Origin: a bacterium
GTDB lineage: Bacteria > Verrucomicrobiota > Kiritimatiellia > CAIKKV01 > CAIYGI01
DNA: 64,000 nucleotides
NCBI GenBank assembly: GCA_025360745.1
Contig: JANYBP010000005.1
Coordinates: forward strand, 1 to 64,000
Reading direction: 5' to 3'
The notes beneath the pieces were generated by a model. The model was given only the letters and a program-made list of their open reading frames with translations, was not told the origin of the DNA and did not search any database. This document shows, in pieces, positions 1-7,927 of this stretch. Every line of letters starts with the position of its first letter. Position 1 is the first letter of the stretch. The position numbers and the translations under genes are program-made.

Positions 1-107
1 GGTTTCGACGAGATCGCAGAAGACTTTGAACGAATCGATATACATCGGAAAAACAAGGGGACGTAAGGTTGCCTTATGCCTGTGTCAACTGACATTACTT
101 CCACTAC

Positions 108-821
108 ATGAACGAAATCGCTGAAAACCTCGCCGCCGTCCGTGCGGCCATCGCCGCTGCCGCCGCGCGCGCGGGCCGGCGCGCGGAGGACATCGAGCTG
201 GTGGCGGTGTCGAAAACGCACCCGCCCGAGACGCTGCACGAGGCGCTGGACGCGGGGCAGACGCTCTTTGGCGAAAACCGCGTGCAGGAGGCGCGGGCCA
301 AAATTCCTCTTTGCGCCGCGGCGGCGACCTGGCACCTGATCGGCCACCTCCAGAGCAACAAGGTCCGGGAAGCGGTGCAACTTTTCTCGCTGCTGCAGGC
401 GGTGGATTCGCTGCGCCTGCTGGAGCTGATCGATCGCGCGGCCGCCGAGGCCGGGCGCACTTTGCCGGTCTATCTGGAGGTCAATGTCTCGGGCGAACGC
501 AGCAAAAACGGGCTGGCGCCGCAAGACGTGCCGGAAGCGCTGGCGGCGGCGAACCGGTTGACACATGTGGAGATACAGGGATTGATGACGATTCCCCCGG
601 CGGCGCGCGAGGTCGAGGAGGCGCGGCCCTTCTTCCGGCGCCTGCGCGAGTTGCGCGAGGGCTGGCGGCGGGTTTCGGGGCTGGCGCTGCCGGAACTTTC
701 GATGGGCATGTCGCACGATTTCGAGATTGCCGTGGAGGAAGGCGCAACCATGGTGCGGGTGGGCTCGGCGCTGTTTGGGCCGCGTCCGCCGAAGGGAGTT
801 CGCGATGCCGGGAACGACTGA
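108..821 (+). CDS. YggS/PLPBP family pyridoxal phosphate-binding protein
   Basis: 237 aa ORF; motifs LVAVSKTHPPETLHEALDAG, FGENRVQEA, WHLIGHLQSNKV, LSMGMSHDFEIAVEEGATMVRVGSALFG typical of the YggS family. Confidence 0.95.
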   Translation: MNEIAENLAAVRAAIAAAAARAGRRAEDIELVAVSKTHPPETLHEALDAGQTLFGENRVQEARAKIPLCAAAATWHLIGHLQSNKVREAVQLFSLLQAVDSLRLLELIDRAAAEAGRTLPVYLEVNVSGERSKNGLAPQDVPEALAAANRLTHVEIQGLMTIPPAAREVEEARPFFRRLRELREGWRRVSGLALPELSMGMSHDFEIAVEEGATMVRVGSALFGPRPPKGVRDAGND

Positions 822-1584
822 GTCTGAACCGAAGGAAAGCGTGGCGCGCCGCCGGCCGCCCCATGTTCCCGGCGGTCCGGGTTGTTTCGGGCTGCTGGCG
901 CTGATCGCGGCGATCGTGCTGGTGTGCATGTGGTTCGTCTCGCGGACGCATCAATTTCGCGCGGCCTTGGCGGAGGAACTGCGCGCCCGCACGGGTTTGA
1001 TCGTCAAATGCGAGCATACGGCGATGAAGTTCCCCTACGATCTGGTCGCCACCGGCGTGCTGGCCACGGGGGACGGAGCGTTCGGCGGCTCCGTGACGCT
1101 GAACGAGGTGCGCCTGGCGCTGCGGCCCGACGGTCCGCTGGTGTTGCGCTGCGAAGGGGGCGAGGTGCGTTTTGTGCGGCGCAACGAGACCGGTGTCTGG
1201 GATCCCGAACCGCTGGCCGATTGGGCCGGCATGCGGGCGCCGGACGAGGCGGCGGCCATGCTCGAAACCTTCCCGCGCTGGCTGCGGATCGAGGCGCGCG
1301 AGATGCGTGTCAGTTGGCGGGACGAGCAGGGTGTCGTCTGGCGGAGTTGGAGCAATGCGACTGTGAAATTGATCCCGGTGTCGCTGCCCGGCCGTCCCGG
1401 CTGGGTGATCGACGGCAGTGTGGCGCAGATCGTCGAAGGCGGACGCACGGGGATTGAATGCCGGCTGGAATGGTTGACCTGCCGTGGTCAGCCGTTTTTG
1501 AAGCTGGCTGAACACGGTGTATGGAATGGCGCGACGGGTACTGTGTCTGTAGCGACGGGGACGAATCGGACTGAGTCGCTGTAG
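805..1584 (+). CDS. Uncharacterised membrane-anchored envelope protein
   Basis: ATG at about 805 (MPGTTESEPKES...); one N-terminal TM segment (GLLALIAAIVLVCMWFV); lies just upstream of LPS genes. Confidence 0.7.
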   Translation: MPGTTESEPKESVARRRPPHVPGGPGCFGLLALIAAIVLVCMWFVSRTHQFRAALAEELRARTGLIVKCEHTAMKFPYDLVATGVLATGDGAFGGSVTLNEVRLALRPDGPLVLRCEGGEVRFVRRNETGVWDPEPLADWAGMRAPDEAAAMLETFPRWLRIEAREMRVSWRDEQGVVWRSWSNATVKLIPVSLPGRPGWVIDGSVAQIVEGGRTGIECRLEWLTCRGQPFLKLAEHGVWNGATGTVSVATGTNRTESL

Positions 1585-1595
1585 TAAAAAGGAGT

Positions 1596-2615
1596 ATGAG
1601 AATGATCGCCTTGGAACGCGCGCGCGAACTGGTGGCCGCTTTTGCGCGGCAGCGGATTCTCGTGGTCGGTGATTTGATGCTGGATCAGTACCTGTACGGC
1701 GGTGTCGAACGCATCTCGCCCGAGGCGCCGGTGCCGGTGGTGCGCGTGCGGCGCGAAAAGCGCATGCCGGGCGGCGCGGCCAATGTGGCCGTCAACCTGC
1801 GCGCGCTGGGCGGCGGCGCGGCGCTGGCGGGAACCGTCGGCCGCGATGCCGCGGGCGATGAATTGCGCGGCTTGCTGGCCGGACAGGGCATTGGCGCCGA
1901 AGCCGTCATGACCGATGCAAAGGCGCCGACCAGCGTCAAGATGCGCGTCGTGGCCGAACGGCAGCAGGTCTGCCGCGTGGACTGGGAATCGGGCGTCGCG
2001 TTAGCGGGCGCCGCGGCGGACGAGTTCGACGCGCGGCTGCGGTCGGCGGTGGCGGCGAGCACCGGGGTGGTGATCGAGGATTACAGCAAGGGCGTGGTCG
2101 GGCAGCGCGTGGTGGATGTCGTGATCGACGCGGCCGCGCGCGCCGGGATACCGGTTGGACTCGACCCCAAGGACAACGCCACGCTGCATTTCAGCGCCCT
2201 GGCGCTGGCGACGCCCAACTGCCGCGAGGCGCATGTTTGCGCGGGCCTGCCGCCGCGCAACGCGATCGCGGACGATCCGCTGAAGGACGCGACCCTGCGG
2301 AAGGCGGGGGAGATTCTGCTGGCCAAGTGGAACTTGAAGCAATTGATCGTCACGCTGGGCGCGCAGGGCATGTACCTGGCCGCGCCGGGCGCCGCGCCGC
2401 GGGTGATCCCGACACGGGCGCGCGAGGTTTTTGACGTGAGCGGGGCGGGGGACACGGTGATCGCGGTCTGCATGCTGGTGCTGGCGGCCGGCGGCACGCC
2501 GTCGGAGGCGGCGGCGCTGGGCAACGACGCCGCCGGTGTGGTGGTCGGCAAACTTGGCACGGCCAGTTGCGCGCCGGCGGAACTTCTGGAAGCGGTGGTG
2601 CGCGATGCCGGCTGA
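1596..2615 (+). CDS. D-glycero-beta-D-manno-heptose-7-phosphate kinase (RfaE1/HldE N-terminal domain type, PfkB family)
   Basis: VVGDLMLDQYLYGGVERISPEAPVPVVRV, PGGAANVAVNLRALGG, FDVSGAGDTVIAV. Confidence 0.92.
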   Translation: MRMIALERARELVAAFARQRILVVGDLMLDQYLYGGVERISPEAPVPVVRVRREKRMPGGAANVAVNLRALGGGAALAGTVGRDAAGDELRGLLAGQGIGAEAVMTDAKAPTSVKMRVVAERQQVCRVDWESGVALAGAAADEFDARLRSAVAASTGVVIEDYSKGVVGQRVVDVVIDAAARAGIPVGLDPKDNATLHFSALALATPNCREAHVCAGLPPRNAIADDPLKDATLRKAGEILLAKWNLKQLIVTLGAQGMYLAAPGAAPRVIPTRAREVFDVSGAGDTVIAVCMLVLAAGGTPSEAAALGNDAAGVVVGKLGTASCAPAELLEAVVRDAG

Positions 2616-3363
2616 CAAACCCCGCGTGATCGGCGTGATTCCGGCGCGCTATGGCTCGACCAGGCTGCCGGGCAAGAGTTTGATTCCTCTTTGCGGAAAG
2701 CCGCTGGTGATCTGGGTGCTCGAACGCGCGCGCCAGGCGGCGGGACTGGACGATCTCTGCGTGGCGACGGACGACGAGCGTATCCGCGCGGTGGTGGAAG
2801 CCCACGGCGGCCGGGTGGCCATGACCCGCGCCGACCATCCGTCGGGGACCGACCGTATTGCCGAGGCCGTGGCGGACGATGCGGCCGAAGTTGTGATCAA
2901 TATCCAGGGCGACGAGCCGCTGATCGATCCCGCCTTGATCAGCGCGCTGGCGCGGCGCCTGACATCCGAACCGGAATGGGCGATGGCGACGGCGGCGGCG
3001 CCGATTGACGATCCGTCCGAGTTGTCGAATCCGGCGGTGGTAAAGGTTGTCTGCGACCGGCGCGGACGGGCGCTCTATTTCTCGCGCGCGACGATTCCCT
3101 TCATTCGCGACGCCGCTCCGGCTGGCTTGCGACATTTCAGACACATTGGAGTGTATGGCTACCGGCGCGACTTTCTACGGCGGATGGTGGCCGAACCACC
3201 GTGCCTGCTCGAACGCGCCGAGAAGCTGGAACAGTTGCGGGCGCTGGATCTGGGCGCGGCCATTCTGGTGCTGGAAACGGCCTGGGCCGGGATCGGGGTG
3301 GACACGCCGGAGGACGTGCCGCGCGCCGAGGCGGCGCTGCGCCGCGCCGGATTGGCGGGATGA
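2605..3363 (+). CDS. kdsB: 3-deoxy-manno-octulosonate cytidylyltransferase
   Basis: MPADKPRVIGVIPARYGSTRLPGKSL, VATDDERI, INIQGDEPLI, HIGVYGYRRDFL; start overlaps the preceding stop. Confidence 0.93.
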   Translation: MPADKPRVIGVIPARYGSTRLPGKSLIPLCGKPLVIWVLERARQAAGLDDLCVATDDERIRAVVEAHGGRVAMTRADHPSGTDRIAEAVADDAAEVVINIQGDEPLIDPALISALARRLTSEPEWAMATAAAPIDDPSELSNPAVVKVVCDRRGRALYFSRATIPFIRDAAPAGLRHFRHIGVYGYRRDFLRRMVAEPPCLLERAEKLEQLRALDLGAAILVLETAWAGIGVDTPEDVPRAEAALRRAGLAG

Positions 3364-3369
3364 AAAGAA

Positions 3370-3551
3370 GGTGGTAGGTGGTAGGTGGAAGGTGGAGGGT
3401 GGAAGGTGGAGGGTGGAAGGTGGAGGGTGGTAGGTGGAAGGTGGTAGGTGGAAGGTGGAGGGTGGAAGGTGGAGGGTGGAAGGTGGAAGGTGGAAGGTGG
3501 AAGGTGGTAGGTGGAGGGTGGAAGGTGGGAGGTGGAGGGGGGAAGGTGGGG
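3370..3551 (+). repeat. Heptanucleotide tandem array GGTGG(AA/AG/TA), about 26 units
   Basis: Read by hand as consecutive 7-mers GGTGGTA GGTGGTA GGTGGAA GGTGGAG GGTGGAA ... with no phase shift until about 3551. Confidence 0.95.
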
Positions 3552-3681
3552 AGACGGGGAGTCAGGATTCAATGTGGCTGCTGACGCAAAAGTCGCCAGA
3601 GAAAACAGGAGAGAGGCGTAATCATAATGCGCTGTATCGCGGATCAGGAATATTTTTTAGATCATAACGTTTTCTGAACCC

Positions 3682-3730
3682 CGCATCTCGCATCTCGCAT
3701 CCCGCATCCCGCATCCCGCATCTCGCACCC
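3682..3730 (+). repeat. Heptanucleotide tandem array CGCATC(T/C), 7 units
   Basis: CGCATCT CGCATCT CGCATCC CGCATCC CGCATCC CGCATCT CGCACCC. Confidence 0.93.
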
Positions 3731-3780
3731 TAATTTGCAACCAACAAAGTCGAAAACGCGATAACTATTGAGGTGTCACT

Positions 3781-4605
3781 ATGATCCGGACGGTAAGCAT
3801 GGGCGGCGTGGCGATTGGCGGGCGGGCGCCGCTGGCGTTGATTGCGGGGCCGTGTGTGATCGAAAGCCGCAAGGGCTGCCTGGACATCGCCAGGCGGCTG
3901 GCGCGCTGGGCGGCGGACAAAGGCGTGCCGCTGGTTTTCAAGGCCAGTTATGACAAGGCCAACCGCTCGTCGCTGCGTTCCTACCGCGGACCAGGACTGC
4001 GCAAAGGTCTGGAAATTCTGCGCGAAGTCAAGGAGCGTTACGGCCTGCCTTTGCTGACCGACGTGCATGCCGTCGAGGAAGTCGAAGCGGCGGCGGCGGT
4101 GGTTGACGTGCTGCAACTGCCAGCGTTTCTGTGCCGGCAAACCGATCTGGTGCTGGAACTGGGGCGGAGCGGCAAGCCTGTGAACATCAAGAAGGGGCAA
4201 TTTCTGGCGCCGTGGGATATGCGGAGCATCATCGAAAAGGTCGAAAGCACGGGCAATCGCCGGATCGTTCTGACCGAGCGCGGCGTTTCTTTCGGCTACA
4301 ACAATCTGGTGGCCGACATGCGCAGCCTGCTGGTGATGCGCGAATACGGCTACCCGGTGGTTTTCGACGCCACCCACAGCGTGCAGAAACCAGGGGCGGC
4401 GGGCGATCGTTCCGGTGGCGACGGCTGCTGGGCGCCGGCGTTGGCGCGGGCGGCGGTGGCGGCGGGTTGCGATGGGGTTTTCATAGAAACGCATGTCGCG
4501 CCGGCCAGGGCTCTTTCCGACGCGGCCAATGCCGTTTCCTTGTCAACGCTTACCGATTTATGGCAGACTCTTAGCGGGATCGATGAACTACTGGCAAAAA
4601 AGTAA
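3781..4605 (+). CDS. kdsA: 3-deoxy-8-phosphooctulonate synthase
   Basis: LIAGPCVIESR, FKASYDKANRSSLRSYRGPGLRKGLEIL, LPAFLCRQTDLV, KPVNIKKGQFLAPWDM, FDATHSVQKPG. Confidence 0.96.
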   Translation: MIRTVSMGGVAIGGRAPLALIAGPCVIESRKGCLDIARRLARWAADKGVPLVFKASYDKANRSSLRSYRGPGLRKGLEILREVKERYGLPLLTDVHAVEEVEAAAAVVDVLQLPAFLCRQTDLVLELGRSGKPVNIKKGQFLAPWDMRSIIEKVESTGNRRIVLTERGVSFGYNNLVADMRSLLVMREYGYPVVFDATHSVQKPGAAGDRSGGDGCWAPALARAAVAAGCDGVFIETHVAPARALSDAANAVSLSTLTDLWQTLSGIDELLAKK

Positions 4606-5032
4606 CCATAAGCTGGTGTGGGTGGGGCTGATTACGGCTTTCATCGGCGCGGCGTCCTTGTGGGCGCAGTTGCCGCAGTCGGGGGTGATTTCGGGTTTCC
4701 GCGTGCCCGACCGCGACAAGCAGGGTCGGCTCAAGTCCGAACTGATCGGCGAAGAGGCGCGCATACGGCCCGACGGCAAGGTGGATTTGATGGGTGTGGC
4801 GCTGAACCTTTATAACGAGGGCGTGCGCGATGTGCAGATCAAGGCCGGGCAGTGTCAATACGACCCGACGAACCGCGTCGTGACATCGTCGGGGCCGGTG
4901 CGTTTGGAGCGCGATACGGTGACGATCAGCGGCGTCGGGTTCCGTTTCGACGGCACGACCAAGCGCATGGAATTACTCGATCAGGTGCGTGTGGAAATGA
5001 CCGGTGTACGGCGTTGGATGAAGACGGAGTAA
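4583..5032 (+). CDS. LptC-like LPS export periplasmic protein
   Basis: N-terminal TM, OstA-like beta-repeat composition, directly upstream of lptA-lptB; ATG overlaps the end of kdsA. Confidence 0.65.
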   Translation: MNYWQKSNHKLVWVGLITAFIGAASLWAQLPQSGVISGFRVPDRDKQGRLKSELIGEEARIRPDGKVDLMGVALNLYNEGVRDVQIKAGQCQYDPTNRVVTSSGPVRLERDTVTISGVGFRFDGTTKRMELLDQVRVEMTGVRRWMKTE

Positions 5033-5037
5033 ACGTG

Positions 5038-5580
5038 ATGACGAATAGAACGGTCGGACTTGGACGGGCAATTGCCATGTTGTGGCTGTTGGGCGCGGCG
5101 GCGGCGCTGGCTGGACCCGCGGCTGGGGCGGACAAGTCCGCCGAGAAACTTGCCAAGGCCAGTTTCGGGGCCGCCGGCACCAACGCGACGGTGATCACCT
5201 CCAAGCGGCTGACTTTCGACTACGCCGAACGGAAGGCGGTGTTCGAAGAAAATGTGAAGGTTGTGGACCCGTCTGTGACGATCACGGCGGATCAGATCAC
5301 GGTGACTTTCGGCGCGGACAACCAGCCCGAGACGGTGATAGCCGAGGGGCATGTGCGCGTGGAGCAGACCGATCGCTGGGCGACCTGCCAGCGCGCGGTT
5401 TACAGCGTCAAATCGGGTCTGCTGGTCCTGACCGGGCGGCCGAAACTGGTGCGTGGCCAGGATGTCTTGCAAGGCTCGCGCATCATCTTTTACCGCTATG
5501 AAGAGAAGGCCAAGTGCGAGGATGCGGTGCTGACGATTTTCCCGGGCGAAAGCGGTCTGGACAAGATGATGAAGGACTAA
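5038..5580 (+). CDS. lptA: LptA/OstA-like LPS transport periplasmic protein
   Basis: Signal peptide, then ITSKRLTFDYAERKAVFEENVKVVDPSVTITADQITVTF...VIAEGHVRVEQ (OstA-like). Confidence 0.8.
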   Translation: MTNRTVGLGRAIAMLWLLGAAAALAGPAAGADKSAEKLAKASFGAAGTNATVITSKRLTFDYAERKAVFEENVKVVDPSVTITADQITVTFGADNQPETVIAEGHVRVEQTDRWATCQRAVYSVKSGLLVLTGRPKLVRGQDVLQGSRIIFYRYEEKAKCEDAVLTIFPGESGLDKMMKD

Positions 5581-5584
5581 TCCC

Positions 5585-6310
5585 GTGGATCCGCTGATCA
5601 CTACCGACAAGCTGGTCAAGACCTACCATGGGCGCAAGGTGGTGAATGGCATCGAAATTACGGTGCAACCCGGCGAAATCGTGGGCTTGCTGGGTCCGAA
5701 CGGCGCCGGCAAGACGACGACTTTTTATATGATCACCGGCCTGATCGAGCCCACCGAAGGGCGGATTTTTTTCCGGGGCCGCGACGTGACGCGGCTGCCG
5801 ATGTACCGCCGGGCGCGCATGGGCATCGGATATCTGGCGCAGGAGCCCTCCATTTTCAGGACCATGACGGTGGCCGAGAACATCATGGCGATTTTGGAAA
5901 CGCAACGCATGGAAAACTCGGCGCGGCGCCGTCGCCTGCGTGAATTGCTGGAGGATCTGGGCATTTTGCATCTGGCCAGGCAGAAGGCCATGACGCTCAG
6001 CGGCGGCGAACGGCGGCGCCTGGAGATCGCCCGCGCCCTGGTGACCGATCCCGCGATGATCCTGCTCGACGAGCCTTTCAGCGGGGTGGACCCGCTGGCG
6101 GTCTACGACGTGCAGGAGATCGTCAAGGCGCTCAAAAAGCAGGGACTGGGCATTTTAATCACCGATCACAGCGTCCGCGAGACGCTGGCCATCGTGGATC
6201 GCGCCTACCTGATCTGCGAAGGCAAGGTCCTGCGCGAGGGTACGAGCGATTTCCTGATTCACGATGCCGTCAGTCGGGAGTTGTATTTGGGTCCGCGATT
6301 CAGTATGTAA
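5585..6310 (+). CDS. lptB: LPS export ABC transporter ATP-binding protein
   Basis: GLLGPNGAGKTTTFYMITGL, GIGYLAQEPSIFR, TLSGGERRRLEIARAL, ILLDEPFSGVDPLAV. Confidence 0.95.
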   Translation: MDPLITTDKLVKTYHGRKVVNGIEITVQPGEIVGLLGPNGAGKTTTFYMITGLIEPTEGRIFFRGRDVTRLPMYRRARMGIGYLAQEPSIFRTMTVAENIMAILETQRMENSARRRRLRELLEDLGILHLARQKAMTLSGGERRRLEIARALVTDPAMILLDEPFSGVDPLAVYDVQEIVKALKKQGLGILITDHSVRETLAIVDRAYLICEGKVLREGTSDFLIHDAVSRELYLGPRFSM

Positions 6311-6329
6311 CTTGTCAGGGGGGTGCACG

Positions 6330-6674
6330 ATGGAAATAGAAATAGTTGGCCGTCACGTGAGCGTCACCGAGAGCATGCGGGACTATGCGCATAAACGGGC
6401 GGATAAGCTCGTGGTGGAATTCCCGCGTCTGGACCGCCTGCGCGTGATCATGGACATGCAGAAGTTCATCAATCGCGTGGAGGTGACCGCGCATGCCAGC
6501 CGGGACATGCTGATCGAGGCGCATGCCGAACACGAAGACATGTATGCGGCGGTGGACGCGGCGGTGGACAAGGCGCATGCCCAGTTGCGGCGCTCGGTGG
6601 ATAAGCGGAACGAACGCAAAGCTCCGGGAGAGGCTTCCGCCGCCGAAGTGGCGCCGGATGACGGCAATGGCTGA
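6330..6674 (+). CDS. hpf: Ribosome hibernation-promoting factor, HPF/RaiA family (short form)
   Basis: MEIEIVGRHVSVTESMRDYAHKRADKL...DMYAAVDAAVDKAHAQLRR. Confidence 0.92.
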   Translation: MEIEIVGRHVSVTESMRDYAHKRADKLVVEFPRLDRLRVIMDMQKFINRVEVTAHASRDMLIEAHAEHEDMYAAVDAAVDKAHAQLRRSVDKRNERKAPGEASAAEVAPDDGNG

Positions 6675-7635
6675 CGGGCCGACACATAAGCCGAACGTTT
6701 CCGTAGCCGAGTTTCTCGACGCGGGACGGGAACGGTTGTGCCTCAAGCTGATGTCCGGCAAGTCCGGTTTGTCGCGCCGGGTCGAGGAACTGGCGATCAA
6801 CCGTCCGGGCCTGGCGTTAACCGGGTTTTTCCGTTATTTCGCCCATCGCCGCATCCAGATTCTGGGCCATGCCGAAATGGCCTATCTGCACGCGCTGTCA
6901 GAAGACGAACGGTTGCGGCGCTTGCGGCAGTTGTTCGCGCGGCATGTTCCCTGCATCGTGTTGACCCGGCGGTATCGCGTCTTTCCGGAGCTGATCGCGC
7001 TGGGCCAGGAATTCCGCACGCCGATCCTGTGCACGCCGCTGATCACGAAGGACTTCATCAACGCCGCCACGCTGGTGCTGGAACGCCTGACGCTGCCGCA
7101 GATGAACGCGCAGGGCACGATGGTGGAAATTCTCGGCGTGGGGGTCCTGATCGAGGGCAAGGCCGGCGTGGGCAAGAGCGAAACGGCGCTGGCGCTGGTC
7201 AAGAAAGGGCACAGTTTGATCGCCGACGATGTGACGCGTCTGCGCCTGGACAGTTCGGGGGCGCTGATCGGGTCGGCCATCGGGGTCACGCGTTTTCACA
7301 TGGAAATTCGCGGCATGGGGATCATTCATGTGCCCAGTCTGTTCGGCGTGGCCTCGGTGCGCGGCGAAAAGCGGCTCGATATGGTGGTCTCGCTGGTGCG
7401 CCCGGAGGGCGTGGTCAACGAGGACCGCAGCGGCCAGCAGCCGCGCAAGCGGGAGTATTTCGGCGTCGCGGTGCCGTGCATGGCGCTGCCGGTCGCGCCG
7501 GGCCGGGACATCTCAAATCTGATAGAGGTGGCGGCGCTGGATCAGAAACTCAAGCAACTGGGCCACGATGCCGCCAAGGAAATGGACGAGAAGCTGATCG
7601 CGCTGCTGACCAAGAACGGGGCCACCAGTGATTAG
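6667..7635 (+). CDS. hprK: HPr kinase/phosphorylase
   Basis: GVGVLIEGKAGVGKSETALALVKKGHSLIADDVTRL, MEIRGMGIIHVPSLFG. Confidence 0.95.
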   Translation: MADGPTHKPNVSVAEFLDAGRERLCLKLMSGKSGLSRRVEELAINRPGLALTGFFRYFAHRRIQILGHAEMAYLHALSEDERLRRLRQLFARHVPCIVLTRRYRVFPELIALGQEFRTPILCTPLITKDFINAATLVLERLTLPQMNAQGTMVEILGVGVLIEGKAGVGKSETALALVKKGHSLIADDVTRLRLDSSGALIGSAIGVTRFHMEIRGMGIIHVPSLFGVASVRGEKRLDMVVSLVRPEGVVNEDRSGQQPRKREYFGVAVPCMALPVAPGRDISNLIEVAALDQKLKQLGHDAAKEMDEKLIALLTKNGATSD

Positions 7636-7927
7636 CAAACCCTCCAGCGGTCCCAACCGGGTGCATGTGCGCGAGGTTAAAATTGTCAACTCGCTTGGTT
7701 TGCACGCGCGTCCCGCCGCCCTTTTCGTGCGCACGGCCTCGCAGTTCGAGTCCGACATCATGGTCGAGCGGGATGGCAACGCCGTCTCCGGCAAGAGCAT
7801 CATGGGCCTGATGACGATGGAAGCCGAATGCGGGACGGTCCTGAAGCTTACGGCGCAGGGAGTGGATGCGGAGCAGGTCCTGGACCGTTTGGAGGATCTC
7901 GTCCGCCGCAAGTTCGATGAGGAATGA
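7628..7927 (+). CDS. Phosphocarrier protein HPr
   Basis: NSLGLHARPAALFV (His site) and VSGKSIMGLMTM (Ser46 site); GTG start overlapping the hprK stop. Confidence 0.95.
   Translation: MISKPSSGPNRVHVREVKIVNSLGLHARPAALFVRTASQFESDIMVERDGNAVSGKSIMGLMTMEAECGTVLKLTAQGVDAEQVLDRLEDLVRRKFDEE

Noticed and set aside
3378-3667. ORFs encoding VEGGRWKVEGGRWRVEGG... repeat proteins (3378-3584, 3434-3667, and minus 3159-3572)
   Set aside because: Produced by translating the 7-bp tandem array in several frames; no evidence of a real start or conserved product.
3370-3730. CRISPR-like array
   Set aside because: Repeats are contiguous 7-mers with no unique spacers of 25-40 bp and no cas genes nearby.
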